A stretch of 64,000 nucleotides of DNA from Brasenia schreberi (Eukaryota; Streptophyta; Magnoliopsida; Nymphaeales; Cabombaceae). Position numbers and translations under genes: made by a program. Shown here piece by piece: positions 10,549 to 21,948 of the stretch. The notes under the pieces were generated by a model that made no database searches, was not told where the DNA came from, and saw only the letters and a list, made by a program, of their open reading frames with translations. Every line of letters starts with the position of its first letter. The stretch's first letter is position 1. The stretch is from contig JAYKKT010000061.1 of the NCBI GenBank assembly GCA_036023115.1, positions 12,273,501 to 12,337,500 of the forward strand, in the 5' to 3' direction.

Positions 10549-12768
10549 CATATATATATATATACATACATGTATGTATGTGTGTATATGTATATATATG
10601 TGTGTATATGTATGTATGTATATATATACATATATACTGCCCAAAGGATGAGCCTAGGAATTACAGATGAATCCGGACCGTTTATTTCACTTATAGCATT
10701 TATTTCGTGCAAGTAGCAGTACTGCTATGAACTGTTGAAGCCACAAATTGTTGTAACTCATCGAACGGTGGTTCCAAGTTGAATGGTTGGTTTTGAAAGT
10801 TTGTTAGCGGTAGCACAACCATGGTCAAGGCTTCAGGTTCATCACCTCTTTCCACCGGCCATCTCATACTTGTAGACATGGGTCGGTTTGAAACCAGCCG
10901 GGTGGTTCCACCTGGAACCGGTCAAGGAACAGGTTAAAACCGAAACTGGTAAAATCGAACTTAGAATCGGGTGAAAAACCGAGCACCACCCAGTTTGGTA
11001 TTCTGTTCCACCTTTCATAAAATAGGAACCAGCCTGAAAACAAACCACTTGTTTCAAATTGCCCGTTTTGAAAATAGTTTTATTAAAAATTTAATTTTTA
11101 AATATCTTTTGCAAGTTCCAAATGGTCTAAGACTTGAACATAAACCACATGAAAATCAGCAGTTTCAAAACCATAACCGAGAAGGCTTCAGGTCAGTTTC
11201 ATTACGGTTCCCGGTTCCAAGGTAACTAGAATCGGCGGTTCAAAATCGTGTAAACCGAACCAGCCTTTCTTGTTCGAACGGGAGTTGTTTCAGGCCATTT
11301 TATAGGACGCACAAAGCAGAAACCGTAAAACCCCCTACAAGGCCTAACGTGAACGGGACCCGAAGTGTACCTGTTCGGTTCTACTTGTTTTGACACAACC
11401 ATGAAATGCCATGTCAAGAAAACATAAGGAGGCCTAACATACAACGTTAAAAATTTTCGTGTCACCGGAAAAAGTTGGTCATGTTAGTGTTGGTAGTTTC
11501 TGAAATCAATACTCAATGACACGATAAGAGCACAACCTGATAAAGAAGGGACTGACCTGGAGGGCCGGAACCTAAGCCACAGGTAATTCTGATCCCTACC
11601 GTCGGTTAATCACTCCTAATGGCTTGCAGTTTTGGCCTTATGATGGGTGCAGAAACAAGCCCAAGCTTCTTGCGGTTGGCTCATGTTCGACTGTTTAAGC
11701 TCGACTAGACCTCGATGTCACTCTAAATAGGTGAAGAATTTGAACCTAAATTAGCTGTATCCATGGCAATGGGACCGATGGCGATAGGCGGAGGAAGCCA
11801 AGGTCTTCCACTGTCGCCGGCGGGTTTGTGAAGAGAACCAGGCTACGTATTGGTTGTTTAGCATCTGAGGCCCACGAGTGAAGTCGATCAAAGCATGCGT
11901 CACGCCCTTAACCTTGTTATTTGACTGTCTAGTCTAGTGATAGGAGCGAGTGCCTTCAGTCCTGCTCATTACTGCAAAGCGAGAATATTTTAGAGTGGAG
12001 AAACTTAGTGGTTCTTATCGGGCCTAGAAAATTTCCTGAGGCGAGGCAAGCTTCATCTGGGAGAAATTCAGGTGAGGCTATATATATATATCTCAGTGGG
12101 CACCTCGCCTCACCCATGAACACGTTCCCGACTTGAGGTTAATTGGTCTTGCCGTAAAACTTAACCAAGTTTAAGCCAACCTAGCTTCAGCACATCAAAG
12201 TTTGGTTTGAATCAAGTAGGCTAAGCAAGCACTTCATTTGATGTCATGTTAACACTTCAAATTGATGTTTGAGATAGTTTGGACGCACAGAAAGGTAATA
12301 AGTGTGAGAAACTGAATGATGAAAATGTTTAATGAAGAAGAAGAGGACCACAAAAATATTGGAAAGATAATAAAATGTGAACTGGCTTTTGTTTTTGTTC
12401 TTGTTTTGACTTGTGCATGGTGCTTTTCAACAGGGTTCTCCTACTCAGCAGCCGTAGAGAGTGTTGTAGAGCTAGGGAGCAAGGAGGAGTTCGATTCATG
12501 CGACCTGCGCAACCCATTGCGGCTGTACACGGATGGACTAGACAAGGTTCAGCTGGAGAGTGAAGGCAGCCGCTTCTTTGCCAGTGGATGGTCGGATAAC
12601 TGTAAAAGTGGCCTGAAGTTGCATGTCAAAGCGGTGCCACATGAAAAAGAGACTGCTAGTGTTGTTGCCGAGGTTGCCGCTGGGCCCTCTGCTTCTGTGG
12701 CGGTCAGCTTGAGTGCCGTGCATGCTCTGCCATGGCTTCTTGTGGCAGCAGTCTGCTTCCTAGCCTAA
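9845..12768 (+). CDS. Early nodulin-like protein (phytocyanin family, lacking copper ligands), GPI-anchored
   Basis: Two exons, 9,845-10,028 and 12,434-12,768, join with a phase-1 GT-AG intron. The junction T|GG makes a Trp, giving the family-typical VGDDIWFSYS. The product is 172 residues: signal peptide (about 1-27), a plastocyanin-like domain ([19 protein letters not shown], then [50 protein letters not shown]), a short Ser/Ala linker, and a hydrophobic C-terminus ([13 protein letters not shown]) expected to be replaced by a GPI anchor. The His of phytocyanin 'HNV' is Glu here, and the CGxxGHC copper loop is replaced by SGWSDNC, so no type-1 copper is expected. Both disulfide Cys remain. 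ENODL proteins act at the plasma membrane or apoplast; specific function is unknown. I use ATG 9,845 because it starts the signal peptide. Confidence 0.9.
10422..10636. repeat. Complex (AT)n/(AC)n/(TG)n microsatellite
   Basis: About 215 bases of alternating purine-pyrimidine repeat, with a long pure AT core flanked by ATAC and TGTATG variants. The Tyr/Ile-rich reading frames across it are artefacts of the repeat. Confidence 0.95.
12340..12396 (+). repeat. Short RTE LINE 3' fragment near the ENODL splice acceptor
   Basis: The bases from 'gaccacaaaaatattgg' onward match 6,586-6,640 of the LINE nearly exactly over about 30 bases and then loosely. It corresponds to the PQKYWKEII region and lies some 40-90 bases before the intron acceptor. 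Confidence 0.5.
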
Positions 12769-12846
12769 GCTCATCTTTGATGCGCCTTCCTCCATGGTTT
12801 GAGCTTCTTTTTATGTGGGTCTGTCTGCTAGTCTTGATTGAATGTG

Positions 12847-13000
12847 TTTATGCAGAATTCTTGACAAACTTGGTTTATTAGCATCTATTTACTGCTTATA
12901 TTAATTGAATTAAGGATGATCATAATGATTGCACACTTGAACTATTTGATTTATTCAGTTGGGGGACCTATATTATGTACATATATATACACATATATAC

Positions 13001-13050
<50 letters not shown>

Positions 13051-13224
13051 TGTGTGTGTGTGTGTGTGTGTTTATGCAGAATTCTTGACAAACTTGGTTT
13101 ATTAGCATCTATTTACTGCTTATATTAATTGAATTAAGGATGATCATAATGATTGCACACTTGAACTATTTGATTTATTCAGTTGGGGGACCTATATTAT
13201 GTACATATATATACACATATATAT
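12847..13224 (+). repeat. Tandem duplication, 224-bp offset, joined by a microsatellite
   Basis: The segment starting TTTATGCAGAATTC at 12,847 recurs at 13,071 and stays essentially identical for about 150 bases (through 'gggggacctatattatgtac') into AT/AC repeat. The first copy is in the ENODL 3' UTR. (AC)n and (TG)n tracts separate the copies. Confidence 0.9.
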
Positions 13225-13264
13225 ATATACACACATATATATATATACACACATATATATATAT

Positions 13265-13321
<57 letters not shown>

Positions 13322-13326
13322 TATAT

Positions 13327-13375
<49 letters not shown>

Positions 13376-13425
13376 TATACATATATACATATATATACAC
13401 ATATATATATATATATATATACATG
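13200..13425. repeat. (AT)n/(AC)n microsatellite
   Basis: About 220 bases of AT repeat with regularly spaced ACACAC interruptions; a related but shorter tract is at 12,980-13,070. Tyr/Ile/His-rich reading frames over both strands are repeat artefacts. Confidence 0.95.
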
Positions 13426-13582
13426 GAAAACGAGATCCTACCCACCTTTCACATAACTCATACTGACCAATTATTAGGGGCTTTTAAAAACGTATGAAGA
13501 ACAATGCTATTACACTTCCTTAAAAACAATAATCTAACATAAGTGAGCACTATCAATGGTGATTTGATCCAATTACTCCCTT

Positions 13583-13677
<95 letters not shown>
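13583..13677. repeat. Compound microsatellite (AT)n(GA)n
   Basis: About 26 bases of AT are followed directly by 69 bases of pure GA repeat ending at 13,677. Confidence 0.97.
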
Positions 13678-13679
<2 letters not shown>

Positions 13680-14559
13680 GTTTATGCATACATTTAACCC
13701 TATTCAAATTAAGGTAAAAAGCAAAATAACACTAGATACATTTAATACACCTACAAAATTGAAATAGTATCTTTTTATTGTTTCAATTTAAATCTCAACT
13801 ATAGACTTGTTGAGATCTAAAGATGTTTGAGCACAAATAGGTGTGCGTGTTTACCATGTTCTCACTCAATATATAGAAAAAGCGGATCTTATCCATCACT
13901 CACATTGCTCACTTATACCTGATCATTGTTTTTTAGGACATGATTATAATTTTTAAAGATTGTAAAGGTATGTGAAAAATTATGAAGGTCATACTTATTG
14001 TACTCATACTCTTAAAAAACAATTGTGTAATATGAGTGACATGAGTATTCACACGTTTCAATCATTCTCTACCCACCATTGATACTTTGCTCATTCATAT
14101 TTACGATTGCTTTTGGATGTTATATTGTTTTTATTTTATTTTTGAAAATTTATGTTAATACGTACTCCGAAAAATAATGAGTGAACATAAGTAAGAATGT
14201 TAAAGGTGGGCATGGTCTTCCAATATATATCTATCTCATAATAACTAGGGCTGCCAAACAGGCTGAAATGATCATAAAGTTTGGCAAGCCTAGTCTAACC
14301 TGTTATTGAGCGGTAGGGCTTGGTTCACTCTAGTTATTTGGCTCATTTGGGTTAGTGAGGTGGGCTGAGAATGGTCGGCAAGTCAACCAAGAGAGGATTG
14401 GGGGAAAGTACATCAAACAACTCCACATCAACTTCATGATAACTTGTGAACTCACATAGATCAAGCTGAGTTTGAGTTGTCAAGCCTAATCGATCGAGCA
14501 TATGCTTGGTATATTTCATTAAAACCAGCAATGATACAAATATGGGATGAGATACAAAA
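13678..14559. other. Non-coding, AT-rich, repeat-like DNA
   Basis: No gene seen. The stretch 13,866-14,075 contains two arms that are loosely inverted (around 'cattgttttttagg' and 'aaaaaacaattgtg'), and 13,430-13,560 has similar arms, which suggests old MITE-like elements. A 'tagggctgccaaac' phrase at about 14,248 is like some hAT MITE ends, but no matching flank was found. Confidence 0.4.
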
Positions 14560-15120
14560 GGTGTTTCTCAAATATTATAACAAGATTTGTCTTCAACCAA
14601 CATCAACAAACTTGAAGAACCTTTGCCAAAAAGCCATATAAACTATAGAGGGTTTTTTCAAGAAAATACATGAGTTAGTCACACATTGTCAGATGCAATT
14701 CACCAAGGCTCAACATGTGGTGTTGGTGCAAAATTGCATGCGCACAAAGATTAAGAATGGTTTAGCAATGCATTTTCGCCCAACACTGGTCCAATTAGCT
14801 AATCAGGTGGTAGAGGTCGAGTATATTCTCAATACCTCGGATGCATTAAGTAACAAATAAGAAAATCCTAGTCGTAATAAGTGATAAGCTTTGATTTCTT
14901 GGTCACAAGATATGATGCAAGACTCTGATGATGAGTCAAACTCGTGTGAAATCACAGATTTTGAGTTAACACAGTGCTCTCCTTATGTCTTCAATGCTCT
15001 TCGGCCACCAAAGAGGGAGGAGAAAGAAGCCGATGAGGAAAAACCATGACTTTTTGATATCTCTAAAATACTCCTGACCAAGGAAGATCTTACACCAAGC
15101 GATCCTACACCCATTAAAAG
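14560..15120 (+). pseudogene. Ty3/gypsy-type gag relic
   Basis: With several stops, the + strand reads IQKVFLKYYNKICLQPTST, FFKKIHELVTHCQMQFTKAQ and KNGLAMHFRPTLVQLANQVV. That is the layout of a retrotransposon Gag capsid domain: a helix, a Cys-containing helix, then the 'NGL...F..L..L...V.E.E' end. An acidic region (DDESNSCE) follows. No LTR of its own was recognised. Confidence 0.45.
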
Positions 15121-16101
15121 GTTAAAGTGATCCAAAAAAGGTTAAAGAGATTAACCCATGGAGCAAACAACAGTAAAAACACTATCACCAACTACCATGC
15201 ATGCTACCACGACCACCGTGCCACCGTCAGCCACCATGAACTGCTCATAAGCCGCCATATGTCACCAAGTAATATGCACGGGGCCCACCACGTGCTTGAC
15301 AGGAACCTGCTAGCATCTGGCAGGATCCCTTGGCGCCTGGCGAGAACACCTTTATGCCTTCCGTACGAAACATCTCCTACATGCTCAAACATGCTCCAAA
15401 CGTGCCAAAACTATGCTCAATTGTCTCCAACACATGACACATGAGCCCAACTGCCCTTCCCAAATGGAAACACCTTTGGATGGATTGGATTTGAGTCTAG
15501 ATCGAGTCCAACAACCCAAAAAGATCTGATTTAAGAAAATACCTATAAAAGGAGGATGTGGGTGACCAAGAAGGGGATTCCAACCCAAGATTGCTAAGCC
15601 TAGCTAAGGAGGATGTGAAGGAGCTCACACCCAGCCCAAAGAGGAGTTCATTCACGGAAGAGAAAGGCTTAAACTATCATTTTCTACCCCCTTTTCTTAT
15701 TTATTCTTGTTGTGAGTTTAAAGTTATTGTCTTCAATACTTTGTAAGCTCAAGAATAACAACTATTTCATAGAATATCATTGCAAATGGTGGTCATAGTC
15801 CGAAAGTGCAAAAGAGAGGGCCATAGTCGAGGGTAGAGATGTTTGAGTAGATTTAGCATGAAGGAGGTTTGAGCATTTATTACTACAACTAAGCCCTTTT
15901 TCCACACTAGATGGGGTTGACTACATGGATATATTTATATAGTTTAGTCTATTCATTTTCAATCTCAATTGAAAACATTTGAGAGGGTGAAACTAGTGTT
16001 AGCATCAACACATAAAGGGATGGTTCATGTACAATCTATGCATGAATACCATCTTACATCTGGTAACACTCTATGATTATACACATCGTACGATTGGTTG
16101 G
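15121..16101. other. No gene recognised
   Basis: Short frames at 15,127-15,444 and 15,558-15,746 have no recognisable family. The region lies between two gypsy-type sequences and may be LTR or internal sequence of the older one. Confidence 0.4.
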
Positions 16102-16924
16102 TGTAAACACCCCAAAATCCCGCGATTTTCCCAAAACACCTTGTTTTACAAAAGTTGCCCCAAAGGGGTATTTTGAGTCTGGAAACCCAGGAGCCTTCCA
16201 GGCAACCCTGTACATACGTTTAAACTATATATATTTTAAAATACGTATAATATAGTTTTAAAACCTTTAAAAAGGTGTTTTGAAACCCCGCAAAGCAACT
16301 TGGCCTGATGAAGGCAGGACCAGAAGAACAAAAAAGAGCCCGGAACCAGAGCACATGTCGAGCCCGGTACATCAACTCTCGCATCAGATTCATCCCCAGA
16401 ATCTCGGACAAAGCCCCTGTTATCAACAAATCCATTGAAATGATCTCCGGAAGGTGGAAAGAGGAGCGGACGATAATGTTGGCGAAGACTCAACGCAAGA
16501 CGGAGTACTGATGCTGTCAGGCCCCGCACAAACCGTTCATTTCGAACACACCATGAAGGAGTCAGAAATTCAGATTTGGAACGAATCTGGACCATATATA
16601 TCCAGATCCAAATCCAAACATACATGTGGATTTGGATTTGAATTTGGATCCAAAGATCCAATCCAATATCCACATCCATGGCCCACATCACCTTCTCATA
16701 AATGGAGGTGGGACCCACAAGAAATTCACGTGAAAAGCTTGGGTATGAGAGAGAATGGGGGGATAAAATATGTGAGAAATATTGTGGGCTTGACTTTTGT
16801 GTCAAGTTTTGGGTTAATCATGTGGGTTAGCCTAATGAGTGTGGGTTTAAGCTTGTATGCACCTACACCTAACGAGGGCTGCACCAACTTGATGCAACTA
16901 GGTCCATGGGTCATGCAAAGGGAT

Positions 16925-17240
16925 GCTCCTAACCCTAACCCTAAGCTAATCCACCTTACCTAGCCGTTTCTCCCTAAACCCGACCTAATCCTAGCCTAAT
17001 CACCTAACCTACTTCCTTAATCATTCCCTAATCCTAACCTAATCACCTAACCCACTTCCCTAAACCTAGCCTAATTCCCCTAACCTCACTCTAATCCTAG
17101 CCTAAACACCTAACCCACTCCACTAAACCTCACCCTAAGCCCAACCTACCTAGCTAAGCCCTAAACCACTAAACCAGCCCACCTAAATGCCTAGCACACC
17201 ATATCCCCCAACCACCCAATACAAATATCTGGCCCACCTA
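16925..17240 (+). repeat. Degenerate CCTAA-rich (telomere-like) tract within the LTR
   Basis: 'ccctaaccctaaccctaa'-like phrases at 16,930-16,945 grade into irregular 'cctaatcctagcctaatcac' units over about 300 bases. Only two or three units match the plant telomere repeat exactly; the rest are variants. Confidence 0.7.
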
Positions 17241-18249
17241 AATGCCTAGCCCACCATATCCCCAAACCACCACCACCATACCCCCAAACCACCATCCCCA
17301 ATACCAGCCCAAACCGACCCCACTAAAGCCTATAAAATCCCCCCTTTTGGGGCAGGTTTTGCATGAATTCTTGGGCAATTCAGCCCTTCCTCTCCTCTCT
17401 CATCCCTTTCTCTCTTCTCTCACCTGCTCCCCTCTTGGAACCCGGCCAGCAACACCACTTCACTCCACTCCACTTTGGCAGCATCACTCTCCACCTTCCC
17501 CACTTCAGTCGGTGCCACCTACCACCATTCGGCCAGCACCACTCCATCACCCGCCACCTCCACCCTTCGGCCAGCCCTTCATCTCGGTTAGTACCCCATC
17601 TCAACACCACCTATTCTCCACTCCCCCTCCATTCTTAGTCACACACCTGCCATCTTTCCTTAGCGTAGCTAACATCTCATCCAACAGGCCACCACCTGCC
17701 ACCTTCCACCATTTGGCCAGCATCACCCGACTGCACCACCTGCCCCTCCTCTCCCAGCCAGCCGCGCCTTACACTAGCCTTACCTCTCCCTAAGACCTAC
17801 CCAAGCCTTAGTGGCAGCCTCTAACTAGCATCCTTACCTTCCCTAAGCACCCCAACCCTAGCCAAGGTAGCACCCCATCCACTTGGCTAGCGCCAAGGCG
17901 CCACCTGCATCCTTTGGCCAGCACCTTCTCTTGTCGCGCCCATCCAAGGAGCTCCCTCTTGCAGCCCAAGGCGACTCTCTAGGCCAAGCGCAAGCAAGTC
18001 ACAACCGGACCAGCTATACGTAAGTGCCTAACTCGGTCCTTGTTATAGACTTGCTTATGCTTAATTAAATTTGATACGGGGTTGTAATAATGGAACGTTG
18101 TCTCCCCCCGCTTGTAATAATATGGTTTAACACACCCACACACACGCGCACTTGAGCCTATTACGCTCTTAGCTGCATACGATTTTGACACACACATGGG
18201 CCTAATCAACCCTTAAGATATAGCTATACCTATATAATTTAAGTTGCGT

Positions 18250-18625
18250 TGGTTTCATTTACAAGTTGTGTGTGTTGTCTTTCAATTTTCACACTCACAC
18301 ACATTGAGCTTTCACTCTTATTTCCAAGACCCTAGTAAGGGCCGTGTTACAATTTCCCTTGGGTGTTTAAATTCATGTCGTGTGCATAGTATTTCAATTC
18401 TACACTCACACACATTGAGCTTTCGCTCTTACTCCCAAGACCTTAGTCAAGGCCTATTGCAATTATATTTGGGTTTCATTACATGTCGTGTGCGTAGTAT
18501 TTCAATTCTACACTCACACACATTGAGCTTTCGCTCTTACTCCCAAGACCTTAGTTAAGGCCATATTGCAATTATATTTGGGTTTCATTTACAAGTCGTG
18601 TGAGTTGTCTTTTAATATACACACA
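18250..18625 (+). repeat. Tandem repeat, about 3.3 copies of 108-111 bp, in the LTR
   Basis: 'acattgagctttc' recurs at 18,301, 18,412 and 18,520. Each unit also has 'cactcttac.cccaagacc.tagt.aaggcc' and 'ttgggtttcatt', and a partial fourth copy follows. Confidence 0.9.
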
Positions 18626-19352
18626 ACACCCACGCACATGTTGGCGACCTTGGGGCCCATATATATTATAAGTATTTCCCTTCGGCTATGTCTTTAAGAT
18701 TTGGGTTTTAAGGTTTAGCAGTGTGCGTAGTCTTTACATATATACACGGCACACACTTGCACAATTGAGCCTTTCCACTCTTAAGATATAGCCATATTTC
18801 CCTTTTGCAATTTACATTAAGTCATTTCCCTTCTGCATTGTCTTTCAATTCGGGTTTTCCCTTTGGAGTTGCGTGAGTTTGCATTGCATATATGCCATAT
18901 CACGAGTTAGGACGCATATTGCATCAAAGCAAACCCCATACTCCCGCTCAAAATCGCCCAACTTAGGTCACTTGTGCACACACACCTAGTTGGCCCGAAA
19001 AGGGATAAAAAGAAAGACATAGGCACGTGCAAATCCACGTGAAAATAAAACTTGAAACCATACAAAGCAGCCCAATCAAACACCTCAAAACATTTTCCCT
19101 AGGTTATCATGTTTAAAACTCGATTTTCTAAGCGTACATACTGACCCTTGCGCATCGGTGCAAGAAGGTCTGCGACGAAAAGAGCTTGCTTGCTCATAGT
19201 CGCCCCGATAGAAGTCAGATTTCAAAACATTTCTTCGCTAGCTTAAGCAAGCTAGCTGGCACGCCCTTTTGCTTAAATACGACTTAGACACACGAAAAGA
19301 TTCGCTTCAGGCCTAAGAACCAGAGGCGAGGATTTTTCGGCGTCTACAGATT

Positions 19353-19370
19353 TGGCACGCCCGGTGGGAC
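19353..19370 (+). other. Primer-binding site of the gypsy element
   Basis: TGGCACGCCCGGTGGGAC begins four bases after the LTR end; TGG is the expected complement of a tRNA CCA end, and this phrase is common just inside plant gypsy LTRs. I did not identify the tRNA. Confidence 0.7.
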
Positions 19371-19480
19371 GAGAGTCTTTTGAAAAATCGAGTCATATTA
19401 GAAACCTTGCAAAAAATTTTCTAAAGGTGTCATTTTAACTCTTTTGTACTTCATACATATGATTTTGAAAGCTTGAAAGC

Positions 19481-21864
19481 ATGTCGAAATCAAATCCAAG
19501 TGAAGTGTCGAGCCAGGGCTCATGCGCATCAAGTTCTCACTCTAGGAGGTTTTTGAAAATTAAAAACAAACTAGAAGAGATAAAAGATTTGAGAAGGGAA
19601 TTCGAGGCCAAAATCGATGCTCTTAGCCAAGAGGCTGAAGCAGGTGATTCATGTTCATCGAATGGTGAACAAAAGGCCAAGAAAAGACCTGAAAAACCTC
19701 GCAAACATAAAGAGGCCTCCGTAATGGAAGGCACCCAATAACACGAGTTCTTCACACAAAAGGACCGTAAAGCCCTACAGCAGCTGCTAAAAGGGTAAAG
19801 TAAAGAGAAAATGAGTTACGCCCTGTCTGATTTCCTACCTATGGATTATGAAACAGACAGTGATGATGAAATACCGAACTTCCATCGGTATGATGGCATG
19901 AGAGACCCTAAGTCTCACCTGCAACTTTTCTCACGTCGAGCCCATAAGAAGAAAAAGGACTCGATGAAATGGGTGTATTGGTTCCCTCTATCCCTTAAAG
20001 GCACAACTGCCAAATGGCTGGCTTCTTACGATCTAAGCCAATTTGCTACTTTTGAAGAGTTAGTGAACTGCTTTATGCAAAGATTTGCACATAACGTAGA
20101 AGTCACGCTGACTTTAAACACTTTAAGGGATACAAAGCAAGGCATGAACGAAGACGTGCATGTCTTCATTATTCGATGGAGGTCCCTTTTAGGGCAAGTG
20201 CGAGAGCCAATATCCGAAGGATGCGCAGTCATGCTCATCTTGGATAATTTTAAAAATGAGTTAAAAACCTTCTCTCTCTTCACGAAATCTCAACTTTCCA
20301 TAAGTTGATTAAAAAAGCATCCCTTTTCGAAACCAATTTGAAGAAAGGGATATACGATCACTTATGGAAAGGAAGTGCCATTTTGAAAACCCGCTTGGAG
20401 AAGTCCATCACTTATGGGCTACCCACGATGGACAAAGAGGCAAAACCCCACAAAATTGCCAATGTTCGGGTGGATCCAAGCCCGACGAACACTTTAAAAA
20501 ATTTTAAAAAAATAGAAAATAAAAGGGAGAAAAACTTTCAAAAACCCTTTGAAAAATAGGAGTACACTCCGCTGGGACAACCTGTGTTGGAGGTCCTAGA
20601 CCTCCTACTTGCCCAGGGCATGATTAAACTCCCCAAAATTTCTGAGGGAGTCACTTTGAAAGGGAGATTTTCAAACCGCTTTTGCAAGTATCATCGGCTC
20701 AAAGGACATGATACAAAACGGTGTTTCTCCCTTTTAAATAAAATTGAGAACTTGATAGCGGAGGACCGGCTCCAGGTCACTAAGGAACCCGAGCCAGCCC
20801 AAGCTATCTTTAAAGAACCCTTTTCCAAGCACGCCAGTAGCAGTGGGAAGGGAAAAGAGGTATGTACCCTCACATTTTCAAAAGATCTAGCGCATCCATC
20901 TGAGTCTGGTCGATCCACTTGTGCGTCTACTCTTATACTTTACAAGAAACCCACCCAAGTAATCATCTGGGGACCACCAAGAGCTGAATCCTTGGCTAAA
21001 CTAGTTTTAAAAATTCAAGGTGCTCCAAAACTCACGATTAGAGCCATATTAGGTGCGAACCCTAGGTTGGTCGTGGGGGAAGTAACAAGATTTGGAAGGA
21101 TATATCAACCCCCGCACCTACAAAGTGCTAAAAAGGTGGTCAGTGTGCTTGGCCCCTCAAAAGCATGTATTCCTAGAGTTTTGCCGAAAGCAGACAATGG
21201 GAAAATTATTTTAAACCCTTATGATTTCAAAAACCATCTTTCAAAGATTCCTATCCACATGTCCATCCTAGAGCTAATACAAACTTCGCCTAGGCATAGA
21301 CTCGTGCTAGAGAAAATTCTAGAAAGAGCTAAGGTTAGTTCAAAAATAACCCCTGAATCCCTGCCTGACCAAGTGGTGTCAATAGGAGCAAAATCGCCCA
21401 TTACCTTCTCAGAAGATGATGTAGATAGACCCTACGAAGCCCATAACCAGGCCCTACATATCGAGGTGGTTCTGAATAACCACTCTTTGGATAGGTACCT
21501 AGTCGATGGGGGAGGAGGGCTCAACATTCTTCCACTTCATGTGGCGTATCAAATCGAAGTCACCTTGACTTCTGTAAACCCAAGTCCCATCGTTATCATT
21601 GGATACGATGGGAATGCGTCTAGACCCTTAGGATCAATCGAACTCCCTATGGAAACGGGAGGGATCACACTTACTGTCCTAGACATTCACCCCCATTATA
21701 ACCTGTTGTTGGGAAGGCCTTGGATACACAGCTTGTGCGCTGTGCTATTCACCTTTCACAGGTGTGTCAAAATCCCTTTCAGGGACCAAGTCATGGTGAT
21801 CCTAGGTGAGAGTCACCCTCAGCTTAAGGGGATCATAAACTCCCCTTGTTTGTCGAGTTCCTAG
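19481..21864 (+). pseudogene. Gypsy gag-protease polyprotein, broken
   Basis: From MSKSNPSEVSS at 19,481 one frame runs to 20,308 with stops at 19,739-19,741 and near 19,796; a frameshift near 20,305 then leads to a second frame with one stop near 20,557 and a 426-residue tail ending at 21,864. The Gag capsid domain is at 19,870-20,300 (FHRYDGMRDPKSHLQLF, WFPLSLKGTTAKWLASY, FMQRFAHNVEVTLTLNTL). A C-x2-H-x4-H-x4-C finger (CKYHRLKGHDTKRC) follows. An aspartic protease domain (about 21,450-21,820) has LVDGGGGLNILP at the active site and LLLGRPWIHS near the end. Common plant gypsy proteases read D-[DSG]-G-S-[AG] here, so GGGG may be a change. No RT follows. Confidence 0.85.
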
Positions 21865-21948
21865 GACCATTTGTATTTAAACTGAAAAAAAATTATATAC
21901 AAATGCCAAATAACATCTAATCATCATTCTCAACGTACAATGGTCCTC

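Larger units (their letters stand above)
10029..12433 (+). other. Large ENODL intron carrying repeats
   Basis: This 2,405-bp intron begins GTAAAT and ends TTTTCAACAG. It holds a complex AT/AC microsatellite (10,422-10,636), a stretch rich in 'ggttcc/aaccgg' phrases (about 10,740-11,470) that looks repeat-derived, and a short LINE-like piece near the acceptor. No separate gene is seen. Confidence 0.8.
16102..19348 (+). repeat. 5' LTR of the gypsy element (3.25 kb)
   Basis: It starts TGTAAACACC and ends TCTACA, followed by the primer site. Inside are a short palindromic 'ggatttggat' patch (16,590-16,660), a degenerate CCTAA tract (16,925-17,240), a proline-codon-rich low-complexity stretch (17,240-17,800) and a 108-111-bp tandem repeat (18,250-18,625). 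No second LTR exists in the window for age comparison. Confidence 0.8.
16102..21871 (+). mobile_element. Ty3/gypsy retrotransposon, 3'-truncated (5' LTR, gag, protease)
   Basis: A 5' LTR (16,102-19,348; TGTAAACACC...GTCTACA) is followed by a primer site and a gag-protease frame. Similarity to the element stops at about 21,871, exactly where the segmental duplication begins, so RT, RNase H, integrase and the 3' LTR are missing. The long LTR, the CHHC finger and the primer-site context suggest the Tat/Retand/Ogre side of gypsy, as an inference. The LTR is related to the solo LTRs at 27,146 and 31,488: same TGTAAACACCC start and same 'ggggttgta-taatgga-c-ttgtctcc' block. Confidence 0.82.

Noticed and set aside
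10368..10712. Overlapping reading frames of about 80-100 codons on both strands rich in Tyr and Ile
   Set aside because: They are translations of the AT/AC microsatellite; the same applies to 13,140-13,497 and 24,186-24,371.
14245..14489. Possible hAT MITE starting 'tagggctgccaaac'
   Set aside because: The opposite end ('gtcaagccta') gives only a partial inverted match, and no 8-bp flanking duplication was found.
17242..17793. A 183-codon proline-rich frame that resembles a cell-wall protein
   Set aside because: It lies wholly inside the gypsy LTR, lacks a signal peptide and a regular repeat motif, and reflects C-rich low-complexity DNA.
18250..18625. Regular repeats that could be mistaken for a CRISPR-like array
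   Set aside because: Units are contiguous 108-111-bp tandem copies without unique spacers, in a eukaryotic LTR.
16102..21871. An intact autonomous gypsy element
   Set aside because: There is no RT, integrase or 3' LTR, and gag-protease has three stops and a frameshift.
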